Shown here piece by piece: positions 1 to 10,478 of a stretch of DNA of 64,000 nucleotides; the stretch's first letter is position 1; each line of letters opens with the position of its first letter. The notes under the pieces are model-generated. The model was not told the DNA's origin and searched no databases. It saw only the letters and a list, made by a program, of their open reading frames with translations. The stretch is from Okapia johnstoni (lineage: Eukaryota > Chordata > Mammalia > Artiodactyla > Giraffidae), in assembly GCA_024291935.2 (NCBI GenBank), contig JAGTYA010000026.1, forward strand, positions 3,583,501 through 3,647,500, read 5' to 3'. The position numbers and the translations under genes are program-made.

Positions 1-848
1 GCTGGAAGAAGCACAGGCTGGAATCAAGATTGCTGGGAGAAATATCAATAACCTCAGATATGCAGATGCCACCACCCTTATGGCAGAAAGAAAAGAGGAA
101 ATAAAGAGCCTCTTGATGAAAGTGAAAGAGGAGAGTGAAAAGGTTGGCTTAAAACTCAACATTCAGAAAACTAACATCATGGTATCTGGTCCCATCACTT
201 CATGGCAGATAGATGGGGAAACAGTGGAAACAGTGGTTGACTTTATTTTTCTGGGCTCCAAAATCACTGCTGATGGTGACTGCAGCCATGAAATTAAAAG
301 ACGCTTACACCTTGGAAGGAAAGTTATGACCAACCTAGACAGCATATTAAAAAGCAGAGACATTACTTTGCCAACAAAGATCCGTCTAGTCAAGGCTATG
401 GTTTTTCCAGTGGTCATGTATGGATATGAGAGCTGGACTATAAAGAAAGCTGAGCACTGAAGAATTGATGCTTTTGAACTGTGGTGTTGGAGAAGATTCT
501 TGAGAGTTCCTTGGACTGCAAGGAGATCCAACCAGTCCATCCTAAAGGAGATCAGTCCTGGGTGTTCATTGGAAGGACTGATGTTGAAGCTGAAACTCCA
601 ATACTTTGGCCACCTGATGAGAAGAGTTGACTCATTGGAAAAGACCCTGATGCTGGGAAGGATTGAGGGCAGGAGGAGAAGGAGACGACTGAGGATGAGA
701 TGGCTGGATGGCATCACCGACTCGATGGACATGGGTTTGGGTGGACTCAGGGAGTTGGTGATGGACAGGGAGGCCTGGCGTGCTGCGGTTCATGGGGTCG
801 CAAAGAGTCCGACACGATTGAGCGACTAAACTGAACTGAACTGAACTG
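1..848 (+). mobile_element. BovB (RTE) LINE, 3' end with RT C-terminal region
   Basis: This is the 3' part of a BovB non-LTR retrotransposon, cut by the window edge. The frame from base 2 reads the end of the reverse transcriptase domain and the C-terminal region, and stops at 827-829. The catalytic YADD box reads YADA at 59-70 (GAT GCC), so the second catalytic aspartate is lost. One in-frame TGA at 458-460 follows Glu-His, where the family has CGA (Arg), a CpG transition. The frame then continues to an Arg-rich segment and the 'RTRLSD'-type terminus, here with Pro. The element ends in a short (ACTGA)n tail. It is a dead, 5'-truncated copy or part of a longer copy beyond the window. Confidence 0.93.
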
Positions 849-1340
849 TTGCCATCTTAAAATTCTTCATCATTTTTGAACAAAACCTGGCATTTTCACT
901 CTGGAATGGGCCCCACTAATTAAGAAGCTGGTTCTGGTCCTAAGAGCTGGGATTTCATGAAGCAGGTGAAGGAGGTTGTCCTGCAAGCATGGGGGTGGGT
1001 CTGCCCTTGGCAACAGCAGGAAGCATGGGGATTGGGGTGAGGGGAGGAGCACAGAGATACCGTTTTACATGCAAACAGCTTCATTCAAATGGGAAACAGG
1101 CTCAGGGTTTAAAAAGAAGTGCTTTTGAATCCTAAAGAATTAGCTTTAATGCTCCAGTGGGGGGTGCTGTGCTGTCTCCTGGGGTTGGGTGGGGGAGGGT
1201 AGTTTCAAGGAAACACATCCAGGTTATGGCTTTATACAGCAGCTACACCCCTCTCCCCACATCAGGACACAAAACACACGTGAACCCGTGTGTTAATTCA
1301 TTTGTTGGACAAGGATTTGACACCAGGCATCTTTCTAGGG
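849..1340. other. Unassigned sequence
   Basis: No repeat family, exon or RNA gene was recognised here. Short open frames on both strands lack codon-like structure or splice context. Confidence 0.5.
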
Positions 1341-1552
1341 GGGCTTCCCAGGTGGTGCTAGTGGTAAAGAACCCACCTGCCAACGATGGAGACGTAAGAG
1401 ATGCAGGTTTGATCTCTGGGTCGGGAAGATCCCCTAGAGGAGGCCATGGCAAGCCACTCCTGCATTCTTGCCTGGACAATCCCATGGCGGGCTATAGTCC
1501 GTGGGGTCATAAGAGTCGGACACGACTAAAGCAACTTAGCATGCACACCACA
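1341..1552 (+). mobile_element. Bov-tA SINE with perfect 13-bp target-site duplication
   Basis: A tRNA-Glu-derived head (GGGCTTCCCAGGTGG...) is followed by a B-box-like GGTTTGATCTC and the BovB-derived 3' body ending ...GGACACGACTAAAGCAACT. The direct repeat catctttctaggg flanks it at 1328-1340 and 1553-1565, so both insertion boundaries are exact. Bov-tA elements are Pol III transcripts mobilised by the BovB machinery. Confidence 0.95.
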
Positions 1553-1565
1553 CATCTTTCTAGGG

Positions 1566-1902
1566 CAGAGCTGGGCCCTAACACTGTCCCAGTTTTGCTT
1601 TCTCGTGCCATTTTCCATCCTCAGCATCCCCCCCAGCCTGCATCCTTCCACTGAAATCAGATGACTGAAGGGCAGCAGAGGGGTGCAGGCTCGTACCACC
1701 TCCTCTCTTTGACTTCGAATCCAGGGTCAGAGGCACAGACGAGCGGGCACAGTTTCCCATCACTCTTTCTGCTCCCCAGAGTCCTCAACTTCATCTTATT
1801 TTTGCTAAGATGCAAACTGGGGAGGCAGTGAAACCCAGGCATCCATCCTTTCTGTCATTATCACATGAGCAGATGCTCCGAGGGGACATCTGGTCACCCT
1901 TC
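1566..1902. other. Unassigned sequence
   Basis: No recognised repeat or gene; mixed-composition noncoding sequence between a Bov-tA SINE and an inverted BovB fragment. Confidence 0.5.
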
Positions 1903-2340
1903 TGTTGTTGCTCAGTCGCTAAGTCACATCCGACTCTTTGCGACCCCATGAACGGCAGCCTGCCAGGCTTCCCTGTCCCCCACCGTCTCCTGGAGTTTGC
2001 TCTAGCTTTGTTGTTAGTGGTGCTTACTACGGCCCACTTGACTTCACGCTCCAGGATGTCTGGCTCTAGGTGAGGGACCACACCGTTGTGGTTATCCCAA
2101 TCATTAGGACCTTTTATTTTCTATATCCTCTGTGTATCCTTGTCACCTCTTCTTAATCTCTTCTGCTTCTGTTAGGTCCTTACCATTTCTGTCCTTTATC
2201 GTGCTCATCCTTACATGAAATGTTCCCTCGATGTCTCCATTTTTCTTGAAGAGATCTCTAGTCTTTCTTATTCTATTGTGTTCCTCTATTTCTTTGCATT
2301 GTTCATTGAAGAAGACCTTCTTATCTCAGGTCATCCTCCT
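1903..2340 (-). mobile_element. BovB LINE, inverted copy with internal deletion
   Basis: The left part (1903 to about 2011) is the complement of the BovB 3' terminus (CAGTCGCTAAGTCACATCCGA...). At about 2012 the match jumps to an internal ORF2 stretch read in reverse, covering the 'HLEPDIL.CEVKWA' and 'NRMGKTRD' regions known from the plus-strand copy at 3.4-3.65 kb. More than a kilobase between them is therefore missing. The right end abuts a probable LTR fragment. Confidence 0.8.
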
Positions 2341-2731
2341 GGCTCCCCACAAAAAGGGAGGAGGGTGGAGGGGAATGTGTTCTTGTGAGGGAGTCAGTTC
2401 CTAGGTAGGTTGAGAAGTCCAGGGTCCCCAAGGAGGAGAAAGGAGTCTGGAGCCCTTGAGAAGGAGAAAGGGGCTTGGGGCTCTCAAGGAGAAAAGGACA
2501 AATTTTCTTCTACATTGCTTTGTCTTAGTCATCATCACAATGTATCTTGCTCAAGGACACGTTTCTCTTTAACAAAAACCTTCTGACTAATCTTGTTATC
2601 TTAAGATAACATCTTGTTATATTGTGGGAGTGAGTCTGGTAAGACCTTTCTATTGTTAGTTCTAACCTTGTTAATTTAAGATATATGTTGTGGAAGTGGG
2701 TTTGATAAATGTATATAAGGCCTTGATAAAA
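2341..2731 (+). mobile_element. Probable ruminant ERV LTR fragment
   Basis: The segment has LTR-like features: imperfect repeats of a purine-rich unit (CCAAGGAGGAGAAAGGAGTC at 2430 and a related unit at 2457), repeated 'TTGTTA' AT-rich motifs, and a TATA box (GTATATAAGG) at 2711-2720. It resembles bovine ERVK-type LTRs from memory. No second LTR or internal gene was seen, so it would be a truncated or solo piece that stops just after the TATA box, where BovB sequence begins. It could instead be another unrecognised repeat. Confidence 0.45.
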
Positions 2732-5098
2732 GGCCTTGAAAAAGTAGGAAGTCAAGAGATGCCTGGAGTAACAGGCCAGTTTGGCCTTGGAGTACAAAAC
2801 GAAGCAAGTCAAAGGCTAACAGAGTTTTGCCAAGAGAACAGACTGGTCATAGCAAACACCTCTTTCAATAACACCAAAGAAGACTCTACACGTGGACATC
2901 ACCAGATGGTCAATACCAAAATCAGATTGTTAATATTCTCTGCAGCCAAAGGTGGAGAAGCTCTATACAGTCAGCAAAAACAAGACCAGGAGCAGACTGT
3001 GGCTCAGATCATAAACTCCTTATTGCCAAATTCAGATTGAAATTGAAGAAAGTAGGGAAAACCACTAGACCATTCAGGTATGACCTAAATCAAATCCCTT
3101 ATGATTATACAGTAGAAGTGAGAAATAGATTCAAGGGATTAGATCTGATAGACAGAGTGCCTAATGAACTATGGACAGAGGTTTGTGACATTGTATAGGA
3201 GGCAGTGATCAAGAACATCCCCAAGAAAAAGAAATGCCAAAAGACAAAATGGTTGTCTGAGGAGGGCTTACAAATAGCTGAGAAAAGAAGAGAAGCTAAA
3301 GGCAAAGGAGGGAAGGAAAGATCTACCTATTTGAATGCAGAGTTCCAAAGAACAGCCTTCCTCAGTGATCAGTGCAAAGACATAGAGGAAAACAACAGAA
3401 TGGGAAAGACTAGAGATTCCTCAAGAAAATTACAGATACCAAGGGAACATTTCATGCAAAGATGGGCACAATTAGGGACAGAAATGGTATGGACCTAACA
3501 GAAGCAGAAGATATTAAGAAGAGGTGGCAAGAATACATTGAAGAACTATACAAAAAAGATCTTCACGACCCAGACAATCACGATGGTGTGATCACTCACC
3601 TAGAGCCAGACATCGGGAATGTGAAGTCAAGTGGGCCTTAGGAAGCATCACTATGAACAAAGCTAGTGAAGGTGACAGAATTCCAGTTGAGCTATTTCAA
3701 ATCCTAAAAGATGATGCTGTGAAAGTGTTACACTCTATATGCCAGCAAATTTGGAAAGCTCAGCAGTGGCCATAGGACTGGAAAAGGTCAGTTTTCATTC
3801 CAATCCCAAAGAAAGGCAATGCCAAGGAATGTTCAAACTACTGCACAATTGCACTCATCTCACATACTAGCAAAGTAATGCTCAAAATTCTCCAAGCCAG
3901 GCTTCAACAGTAAATGAACCATGAACTTTCAGATGTTCAAGCTGGATTTAGAAAAGGCAGAGGAACCAGAGATCAAATTGCCAGCATCTGCTGAATCATT
4001 GAAAAAGCAAGAGAGTACCAGAAAAACATCTACTTCTGCTTTATTGACTACGCCAAAGCCTTTGACTGTGTGGATCACAACAAACTATGGAAAATTCTGA
4101 AAGAGACGGGAATACCAGACCACTTGACCTGCCTCCTGAGAAACCTGTATGCAGGTCAGGAAGCAACAGTTAGAGCTGGACATGGAACAACAGACTGGTT
4201 CCAAATCAGGAAAGGAGTACTGCTTATTTAACTTATATGCAGAGTACATCATGAGAAATGCAAGCCTGGATGAAGCACAACTGGAATCAAGATTGCTGGG
4301 AGAAATATCAATAACCTCAGATAACACCATCCTTACGGCAGAAAGTGAAGAAGAACTAAAGAGCCTCTTGATGAAAGTGAGAGGAGAGTGAAAAAGTTGG
4401 CTTAAAACTCAAAGTTCAGAAAACTAAGATCATGGCATCTGGTCCCATCACTTCATGGTAAATATATGGGGAAATAATAGAAACAGTGAGAGACTTTATT
4501 TTGGGGGGGCTCCAAAATCACTGCAGATGGTGACTGTAGCTATGAAATTAAAAAACACTTTCTCCTTGGAAGAAAACCTATGACCAACCTAGACATTACA
4601 TTAAAAAGCAGAGACATTACTTTGCCAACAAAAGTCCATCTAGTCAAAGCTATGGTTTTTCCAGTAGTTATGTATGGATACGAAAGTTGGACTATAAAGA
4701 AAGCTGAACACTGAAGAATTGATGCTTTTGAACTGTGGTGTTGGAGAAGACTCTTAAGAGTTCCTTGGACTGCAAGGAAATCCAACCAGTCCATCCTAAA
4801 GGAAATCAGTCCTGAATATTCATTGGAAGGACTGATGTTGAAGCTGAAACTCCAATACTTTGGCCACCTGATTCGAAGGGCTGACTCATCTGAAAAGACC
4901 CTGATGCTGGGAAAGATTGAGGGTGGGAGGAGAAGGGGACAACAGAGGATGAGATGGTTGGATGGCATCACCAACTCGATGGATATGAGTTTGATCAAGC
5001 TCCGGGAGTTGGTGATGGACAAGGAAGCCTGGCATGCTGCCGTCCATGGGGTCACAAAGTGTCAGACACGACTGAGAGACTGAACTAACTGAACTGAA
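2732..5098 (+). pseudogene. BovB (RTE) LINE ORF2 pseudogene, 5'-truncated
   Basis: This copy starts inside the endonuclease region ('PGVTGQFGLGVQNEA') and runs through the linker, reverse transcriptase and C-terminal domain to a (CTGAA)n tail. RT motif A is readable at 4034-4066 (FCFIDYAKAFD). The motif B segment (RQGC..SP) is missing at 4220/4221, and an 8-base loss at about 4323 removes the YADD box, so the catalytic core is destroyed. There are several other stops and frameshifts, including a TGA after 'AEH' near 4713, at the same codon as the stop in the copy at 1-848. It is a non-functional genomic fossil. Confidence 0.92.
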
Positions 5099-6149
5099 GA
5101 CTAGCGAGGGGGGCACTCTTTGTCCCCCTTCTTATGTCTATGTCAGAAGCTTTCTCTGTCCCCTTTTAGACTGTAACAAAATTCTGCTACATGGAAGCTC
5201 TCGAGTGATGAAGTCTGGTCCCTGGTTTGGAAGCTAAATCTTCTTCTTTGGAGATCATAAATCCGACATCATTCACTATAAGCTATCACTTGGAAAGTCT
5301 GTGCAGCTGTGTGGCCGTGGACGTGTCTCCTGACCTCTGTGGGGTCATGTGGCTCCTCCCTTGTTTTGTCTCCCAGGTCTTCCCCTTTCCCTGGTCCTCA
5401 AAGGGCAACAGAGCAAGCAGACTTCCGGTGCCATGAGCCGGGGCTGCCCTGCAGTGGAGTCACCTTCTTGATGATGAACAGGACCAGAGTTTGAGTGACA
5501 GGAGCTTGCTGTGTGGCCGAGTCAGCTGTGTGGGAAGCTGTGTCCGGATGTCTCCAGGAGCCAGAGTCACGGTGAGCTCGGCAAAAGGGGCAAAGGAAAG
5601 CAAGGTCCCATCCACCTTTGGAAGTGCCAAGAGCACGGTCTTCTCAACCTCCAGCCAGGGTTCTGCTCCTTCCCCACAGTGACGGAGCAGCAAGAGACGG
5701 GGCTCAACGCCTCCCAGGCTCCATCCTGGTCTGGGCCCAGCACCCCACTGGTGTACATGTGAGTCCCCCAGATCATCCAAAAGAGCCCTGCCCATAGCGC
5801 TCCCGCAATCCATCAATGTCTAGGAATTGGTCCTCAATAGGATGGGGAATAATTCCCTCAAAGTTTCCTCCTCGGCTTGAGGATTTTAAGCCTTTCAGCA
5901 AACAATTACAGCGACAACAGCCACAAACGCCTAACCACGGCTTCAAGAGCGAAATGATGAAGAGGCAGAGATGGAGTGGAGCCCCGAAGCTTTACAAATT
6001 AAAGGGACAGCAGGCCTCCCATGAAATTAGGAAGCTCTGCTGAGCCCTAGGCGTAAGGCTTACAAAATCTGTCCACGTGTCTGGATCCCCTCGACCACCG
6101 CCCCCTCGCCTCTGGATTCCAGGCTGCCTGCTCGCCAGGCTGTCCAGTC
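5099..6149. other. Unassigned sequence, no gene recognised
   Basis: No repeat was recognised. Open frames on both strands at 5.46-5.82 kb overlap each other and show no domain or splice structure, so they are treated as chance. Confidence 0.5.
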
Positions 6150-6670
6150 CCCACAATGTAGCCGGTGCTGGTGGGAGCGTCACTTGGAGAGCGATTTAGA
6201 AAGTGTCGAGGTGTAATCTGCTAGAGCCCCACTCGTGCAGACCTTTGACCTCGCAGTTCCACTCCCTACAGAGACGCTCTCACGTGGTCACCGGAAGCCC
6301 TGGACGGAACATCCAGAGCACCTTTGCTCCCCGCAGCCCCCAGAGCAGCCCGCCTGCCTGCAGCCCCCAGAGCAGCCCGCCTGCCTGCAGGATGACTGTC
6401 AGGAGCACGTGGTGTGGGGTGAATGAGCTACATGATGCATGGGCTACAAGGATGGCGTTCACAGCACACGCTGAGCCAGAGAGGCTGGAAGCTAGAATAT
6501 TCGCTGCCCAATTCCACTGGTACGTGATTCAAAACCAGGCAAAACGCTCCATGGTGTTGGAAGACACGGGAACCGTTGGGGGTGCGGTGGGGGGACTGGA
6601 AGGGGTAAGAAGTGCATCTAGGGGTCACTTTCTTTTTCTCCCCTGAATGTGAGTTACCTGGGTGTGGTCC
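6150..6670 (+). mobile_element. Old L1 (L1M/L1ME-type) 3' remnant
   Basis: Diverged 3' L1 sequence is recognisable from phrases such as 'CCTTTGACCTCGCAGTTCCACT' shortened here as CCTTTGACC...CAGTTCCACT, 'CTACATGATGCATGGGCTAC', and a terminal 'CCATGGTGTTGGAAG'. A 27-bp tandem duplication lies inside it. Confidence 0.5.
6334..6387. repeat. Perfect 27-bp tandem duplication (2 copies)
   Basis: Two identical 27-bp units beginning CAGCCCCCAGAGCAGCCC occupy 6334-6360 and 6361-6387. The absence of differences suggests a recent duplication or a length polymorphism. Confidence 0.95.
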
Positions 6671-6689
6671 CTTTATGAAAGCCTGCTGA

Positions 6690-7048
6690 GTTGTACTGCT
6701 GTGGATGGAACTGCATCGTTCCCAAATTGGGTAGTGGAAGCCCTAACCCCTAGCCGGAGTGTATTTGGAGATAGAATCCTTATTAAGGAGGGAGTTCAGG
6801 GTAAATGAGGTCATTAACCTCAAGGGGGGTGCTCTAGTCCTGTGGGGACACCAGACACAGAAGGAAGGCCACGTGAGAACACAGCAGAAAGGCAGCCATC
6901 TGCAAGCCAGGGAGGGAACACTCACCAGAACCCAACCCTGCTGGACTTTGATCTTGGACTTCCAGCCTCCAGAATATGAGAAATAGATTTCTACTGTTCC
7001 AGGTCCCTGGTCTACGGTATTTTGTTAACGGCAACCTGAGCTAATTAG
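6690..7048 (+). mobile_element. MaLR-family LTR (MLT1/MST-like)
   Basis: This is a recognisable MaLR solo LTR. It has 'GAAGCCCTAACCCCTAG' and 'GTATTTGGAGATAGAATCC', then 'TTGATCTTGGACTTCCAGCC', 'GAGAAATAGATTTCT', 'TATTTTGTTAACGGCA' and a terminus near 'GAGCTAATTA'. These LTRs derive from ERVL-related retrotransposons inserted early in placental evolution. Confidence 0.8.
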
Positions 7049-7119
7049 CATGTTTAGGATTCATGCACTTTTCTCCACTTATGGTGTATTCGATTAAAAC
7101 TTGACTTGAAAAAGCAAAC

Positions 7120-7635
7120 CCAGTCCTAGCCCTCCTCTATTAGTTCTTCCCTGGCTTCTCTTCTGCTCTCAAGAGCAAGTCCAAATTCATAATTCGGTCT
7201 TGAAGACAGCGTGATCGAGGTCCTCTTGGTCTCTTCAGCCTTAGACCATGCTATCTCAACTTCTCTGACTTGTTTCAGTTGCTTGAACATGCCAAGCGCT
7301 TACCTGCCTCAGGGCCTTTGCACTTCTTGGTCCTACCACCTGAAACACTTTTCTCCACCTTTTTCCTGACAAGCTCCTACCCATCCTTCAGGTTCCAGCT
7401 TAAACATGTTTTTCCTTGGGAAAGGCTTTCTTGATCCCGAGCTGGGTCAGATTCATCTGGTATAAACTTTCAAAGTGCCTGCCTTTTCTTTCACTACACA
7501 CCTTCCAGTTGGAAATGTATGAAATATTGCTGTCTTTTATCTGTCTTCCCCACTAGACTGTGAACTCCTTGAGGGCAGGGACTGGTCTTGTTCTCTAGTG
7601 GGACCACAGCACCCCCTGTGAATGAAAGGGTGGCC
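7120..7635 (+). mobile_element. L2 LINE 3' end
   Basis: L2 3' UTR landmarks appear in order: 'CTCAGGGCCTTTGCACTTCT', 'CTTCAGGTTCCAGCTTAAA', 'CTAGACTGTGAACTCCTTGA' and 'GGGCAGGGACTGGTCTTGTT', then the last exon-like 'GCACCCC'. The usual TGAATGAA terminus runs into the TGGA array that follows. Confidence 0.8.
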
Positions 7636-7900
7636 AGATGGAGGGTTGGATAGATGGGTGGATGGATACATGAATGGATGCATGGTTGGATGAGTGGATG
7701 GATGGTTGGTTGGATGGATGGATGGATAGTTGGCTAGGTGGATGGATGGATGGTTGGATAGATGGATGGTTGGAAGGGTGGGTGGGTAGTTGCATAGATG
7801 GATGGATGAATAGATGGATGGATGGATGGGTGGATAGGTGGATGGGTGAATGGTTGGATGGACAGATGGATAAATCTATGAACAAATGGATGGATGGGTA
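7636..7900 (+). repeat. (TGGA)n tetranucleotide array
   Basis: About 265 bp of imperfect TGGA/TGAA/TAGA tetramers, probably expanded from the tail of the preceding L2. Open reading frames through it (Trp/Met/Asp-rich on plus, Ser/Ile/His/Pro-rich on minus) are by-products of the repeat. Confidence 0.93.
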
Positions 7901-8403
7901 GATATCAATCCCAATAAAAGTATCTCCAACAGGCAGCAATTCTATTTACAACAGAATTCATCTGTTGAAACTTCGAGGTGCACGGATGAGTCAGGACTCT
8001 GGTGCTCTGCAGATATTTACGAAGTGATCTAAGAATACATCTCTCAGCATTTCATCGATGGGGCAAATGGTGAACCTCTTTAAATATTTATGTTTTTAAA
8101 GCACTAAAGCTTGGAAACACCTAAAAAATACTCCAGCTACATGGAAAAGAGAAAGAATTTTTTTTTAGTTGATAAAAGACATTTCCCCAGCACCTGCGTA
8201 GGGAAAGTGAGAGGACTCTGGCTCTTGCACCCTGGGTGTGTGGGCAGCTGGCATGTGCCAGGGGGCTGGCTACAGTGGGTGTCAGAAATCCATGGGTGCT
8301 CCTCTGTGAGCTACAGGGTCAGGCAGACAGAGGCGGGGACGGCTGATGAGGCAGTGGGTGTTGCAACGCGTGCTGAACTCTTCAAGGTCACCTCTCTCGC
8401 CAC
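7901..8403. other. Unassigned sequence
   Basis: AT-rich then mixed noncoding sequence with no repeat or exon recognised. Confidence 0.5.
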
Positions 8404-8620
8404 CCCCAGCCCGACTCTGTGTCTTTCAGGTCCTCCATCCTCCTCTCCCCACTCCAGGCCTTTGCATATGCTGTTCCCTCCACCCGGAACACCCTCCCTG
8501 CACCTTTCCATCTGACTAACGTCTACTCATCCTGGAAGTTGTCACTTCCTCCAGGAGGCCTTCCTGGGATTCCCCCAACACATTCCACCAGACTTCCCTC
8601 CCACTGCTCACCCCACACAT
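8404..8620 (+). mobile_element. L2-like 3' fragment
   Basis: Contains 'CAGGCCTTTGCATATGCTGT', 'TCCCTCCACCCGGAACACCC' and 'CCAGGAGGCCTTCCTGGGAT', the typical order of the L2 3' region. Divergence makes the edges approximate. Confidence 0.55.
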
Positions 8621-8762
8621 CCCTGCTCCTGTACATTCACAGAACACCCACTACGTGCAGACAGGTGCTAAGGCACTGAGAGCGGGTATGAGCAGGACAA
8701 CCCCTGACCCAGGGGGCTGACATACCAGTGGAATAAATAGTAATATCCGTGAAGAATGCAGA

Positions 8763-8983
8763 GTGTGTGTGTGCTCAGTCACTCAGCCATGTCCGACTCT
8801 GCGACCTTGTGGACTGTGGCCCACCAGTCTCCTCTGTCCATGGGATTCTCCAGGCCAGAATACTGGAGTGGGTTGCCATGCCCTCCTCCAGGGGATCTTC
8901 TCAACCCAGGGGTTGAACCTGCATCTCTTGTGTCTCCTGCAGTGGTGGACAAATTCTTTACCACTAGTGCCACCTGGGAAGCT
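8763..8983 (-). mobile_element. Bov-tA SINE
   Basis: A reverse-oriented Bov-tA, from the BovB-type tail (TGTGCTCAGTCACTCAGCCA) to the tRNA head complement (TTTACCACTAGTGCCACCTG). A short GT run precedes its tail. Confidence 0.93.
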
Positions 8984-9575
8984 GTGGGATGTAGTGAACA
9001 GCTATCAAACAGGCTGTGGACCCAGAAGGAGGGAAGGGGCCTCTCGTGGAGGGGGGTGGGATGGCTGAGCCCATGCATCTCGACTCGGACAGGAGGGACA
9101 GCAAGGACCAGGGCCCAAGACGGGAGGGGTCTGCTTTGGAGGGATGGCCAAGCATCCCGTGGGCCCCTCCCGATCGAGACTGTTGTTTCTTGAGTGTCTG
9201 TCTGTCTCATGACGGTGCAACTTCCTCGAGGTGCTCACAGCAGCTTCTGGCAGATGGTTGGGGTTTGACCAAGCACTGGCCAGTCCACGTGGGTGTGCTG
9301 GCCACCCGCCCCCACCTGCAGAGGGAAGCCAGAATGCCCTTGCCCCGGTTTGTCTAATTCCTCTTCCCCTCCCATGACTGTGCAGTGCAGACAGTCCCCT
9401 GTGAAGATGGAGAAAGACCTCCCCAGCCTGATCACATGTTATCAGCAGCTCCTGCAAGAGGACCAGGCAAAGCCTGCAGAGACTCCAACACACAAGCACC
9501 GAGAAGCAATCTGGGTAAGTGGGCAAGAATGGGGAACAGCAGGGTCCCTGGCTGTGTGGCTGAGATGAAAGTTCC
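8984..9575. other. Unassigned sequence
   Basis: No repeat or gene recognised. Overlapping open frames occur in several phases on both strands and are likely composition effects. Confidence 0.5.
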
Positions 9576-9590
9576 CTGTGTGGGCTGAAT

Positions 9591-9970
9591 TTTGTTATTG
9601 TTCAGTCGTTCAGTCTTGTCTGACTCTTTGCAACCCCAGGGACTGCAGCACGCCAGGCTTCCCTGTCCATCACCAACTCCTGGAGCTTGCTCAAACTCAC
9701 ATCCACCGCGTCAGTGATGCCATCCAACTATCTCATCCTCTGTCGTCCCCTTCTCCTCCTGCCTTCAATCTTTCTCAGCATCAGGGTCTTTTCTAGTGAG
9801 TCAATTCTTCACATCAGGTGGCCAAAGTATTGGAGCTTCAGCTTCAGCATTGGTCCTTCCAATGAATATTCAGGGTTGATGTCCTTTAGGATTGACTGAT
9901 TTGATCTCCTTGCAGTCCAAGGGACTCTCAAGACTCTTCTCCAGCACCACAGTTCGAAAGCATCAATTCT
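9591..9970 (-). mobile_element. BovB LINE 3' end, inverted, 5'-truncated
   Basis: Complement of the BovB 3' end, from 'TTGTTCAGTCGTTCAGTCTT' to 'CGAAAGCATCAATTCT', which is the complement of the RIDAFE-coding region. It lies inside the MaLR LTR. Confidence 0.92.
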
Positions 9971-9990
9971 GTCACCTCAAAATTCCTGCC

Positions 9991-10120
9991 CTGGGGACTC
10001 CCTGGTGGTCTAGTGGCTAAGACTCTGTACTTCTACTGCAGGAAACAGGGCACAGATTTGATCCCGGGTCTGGAAATTAAGACTCCACATGCTGTGGCAT
10101 ACAGCCAAAAAGAGAAAAGG
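9991..10120 (+). mobile_element. CHR-2-type SINE with 12-bp target-site duplication
   Basis: A tRNA-derived head (GGGGACTCCCTGGTGGTCTA), B-box region (GATTTGATCCCGGGTC) and an A-rich 3' end. The direct repeat aaaattcctgcc is perfect at 9979-9990 and 10121-10132. Confidence 0.88.
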
Positions 10121-10478
10121 AAAATTCCTGCCTTGCAGTCCTGACCCCCAGCACCTCAGAGTGTGGCTGTATCTGGAGCCAGGCCTTTAAAGAGGTGATT
10201 GAGTCAAAATGAGGTCCCTAGGATCGGGCCCTAATCCCACAGGACCGGGGTCCTTGTAAGAAGAGGAGGTCAGGACGCAGGCACACCCAGAGGGACGACC
10301 CTGTGAGGACACGGGGAGGAGACGGCCGTCTGCACACCCAGGAGAGAGGCCTCAGGAGGACCAGCCCCACCCACATCCGGGTCTGGGATTCCAGCCTCCA
10401 GGTCTGGAGAAAGTGAATCGGGCTGACTAAGCTGCCCGGCTGTGGGACTGCGTTCTGGTGGCCCTGGTTGACTAATGC

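Larger units (their letters stand above)
9576..10478 (+). mobile_element. MaLR LTR split by two nested insertions
   Basis: The LTR begins with 'GTGTGGGCTGAATTTTG' at about 9576 and is interrupted by a BovB 3' end (9591-9970). It resumes for about 20 bp, is interrupted again by a CHR-type SINE (9991-10120), and continues from 10133 ('CCTGACCCCCAGCACCTCAG', 'GGACCGGGGTCCTTGTAAG') to about 10478. The nesting gives a relative age order. Confidence 0.75.

Noticed and set aside
80..829. Reverse-transcriptase-like frames as a functional gene
   Set aside because: They belong to truncated BovB copies with stops, frameshifts and lost catalytic residues.
5460..5816. Overlapping open frames at 5.46-5.82 kb as exons
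   Set aside because: They run on both strands in competing frames with no donor or acceptor pairs or recognisable domain.
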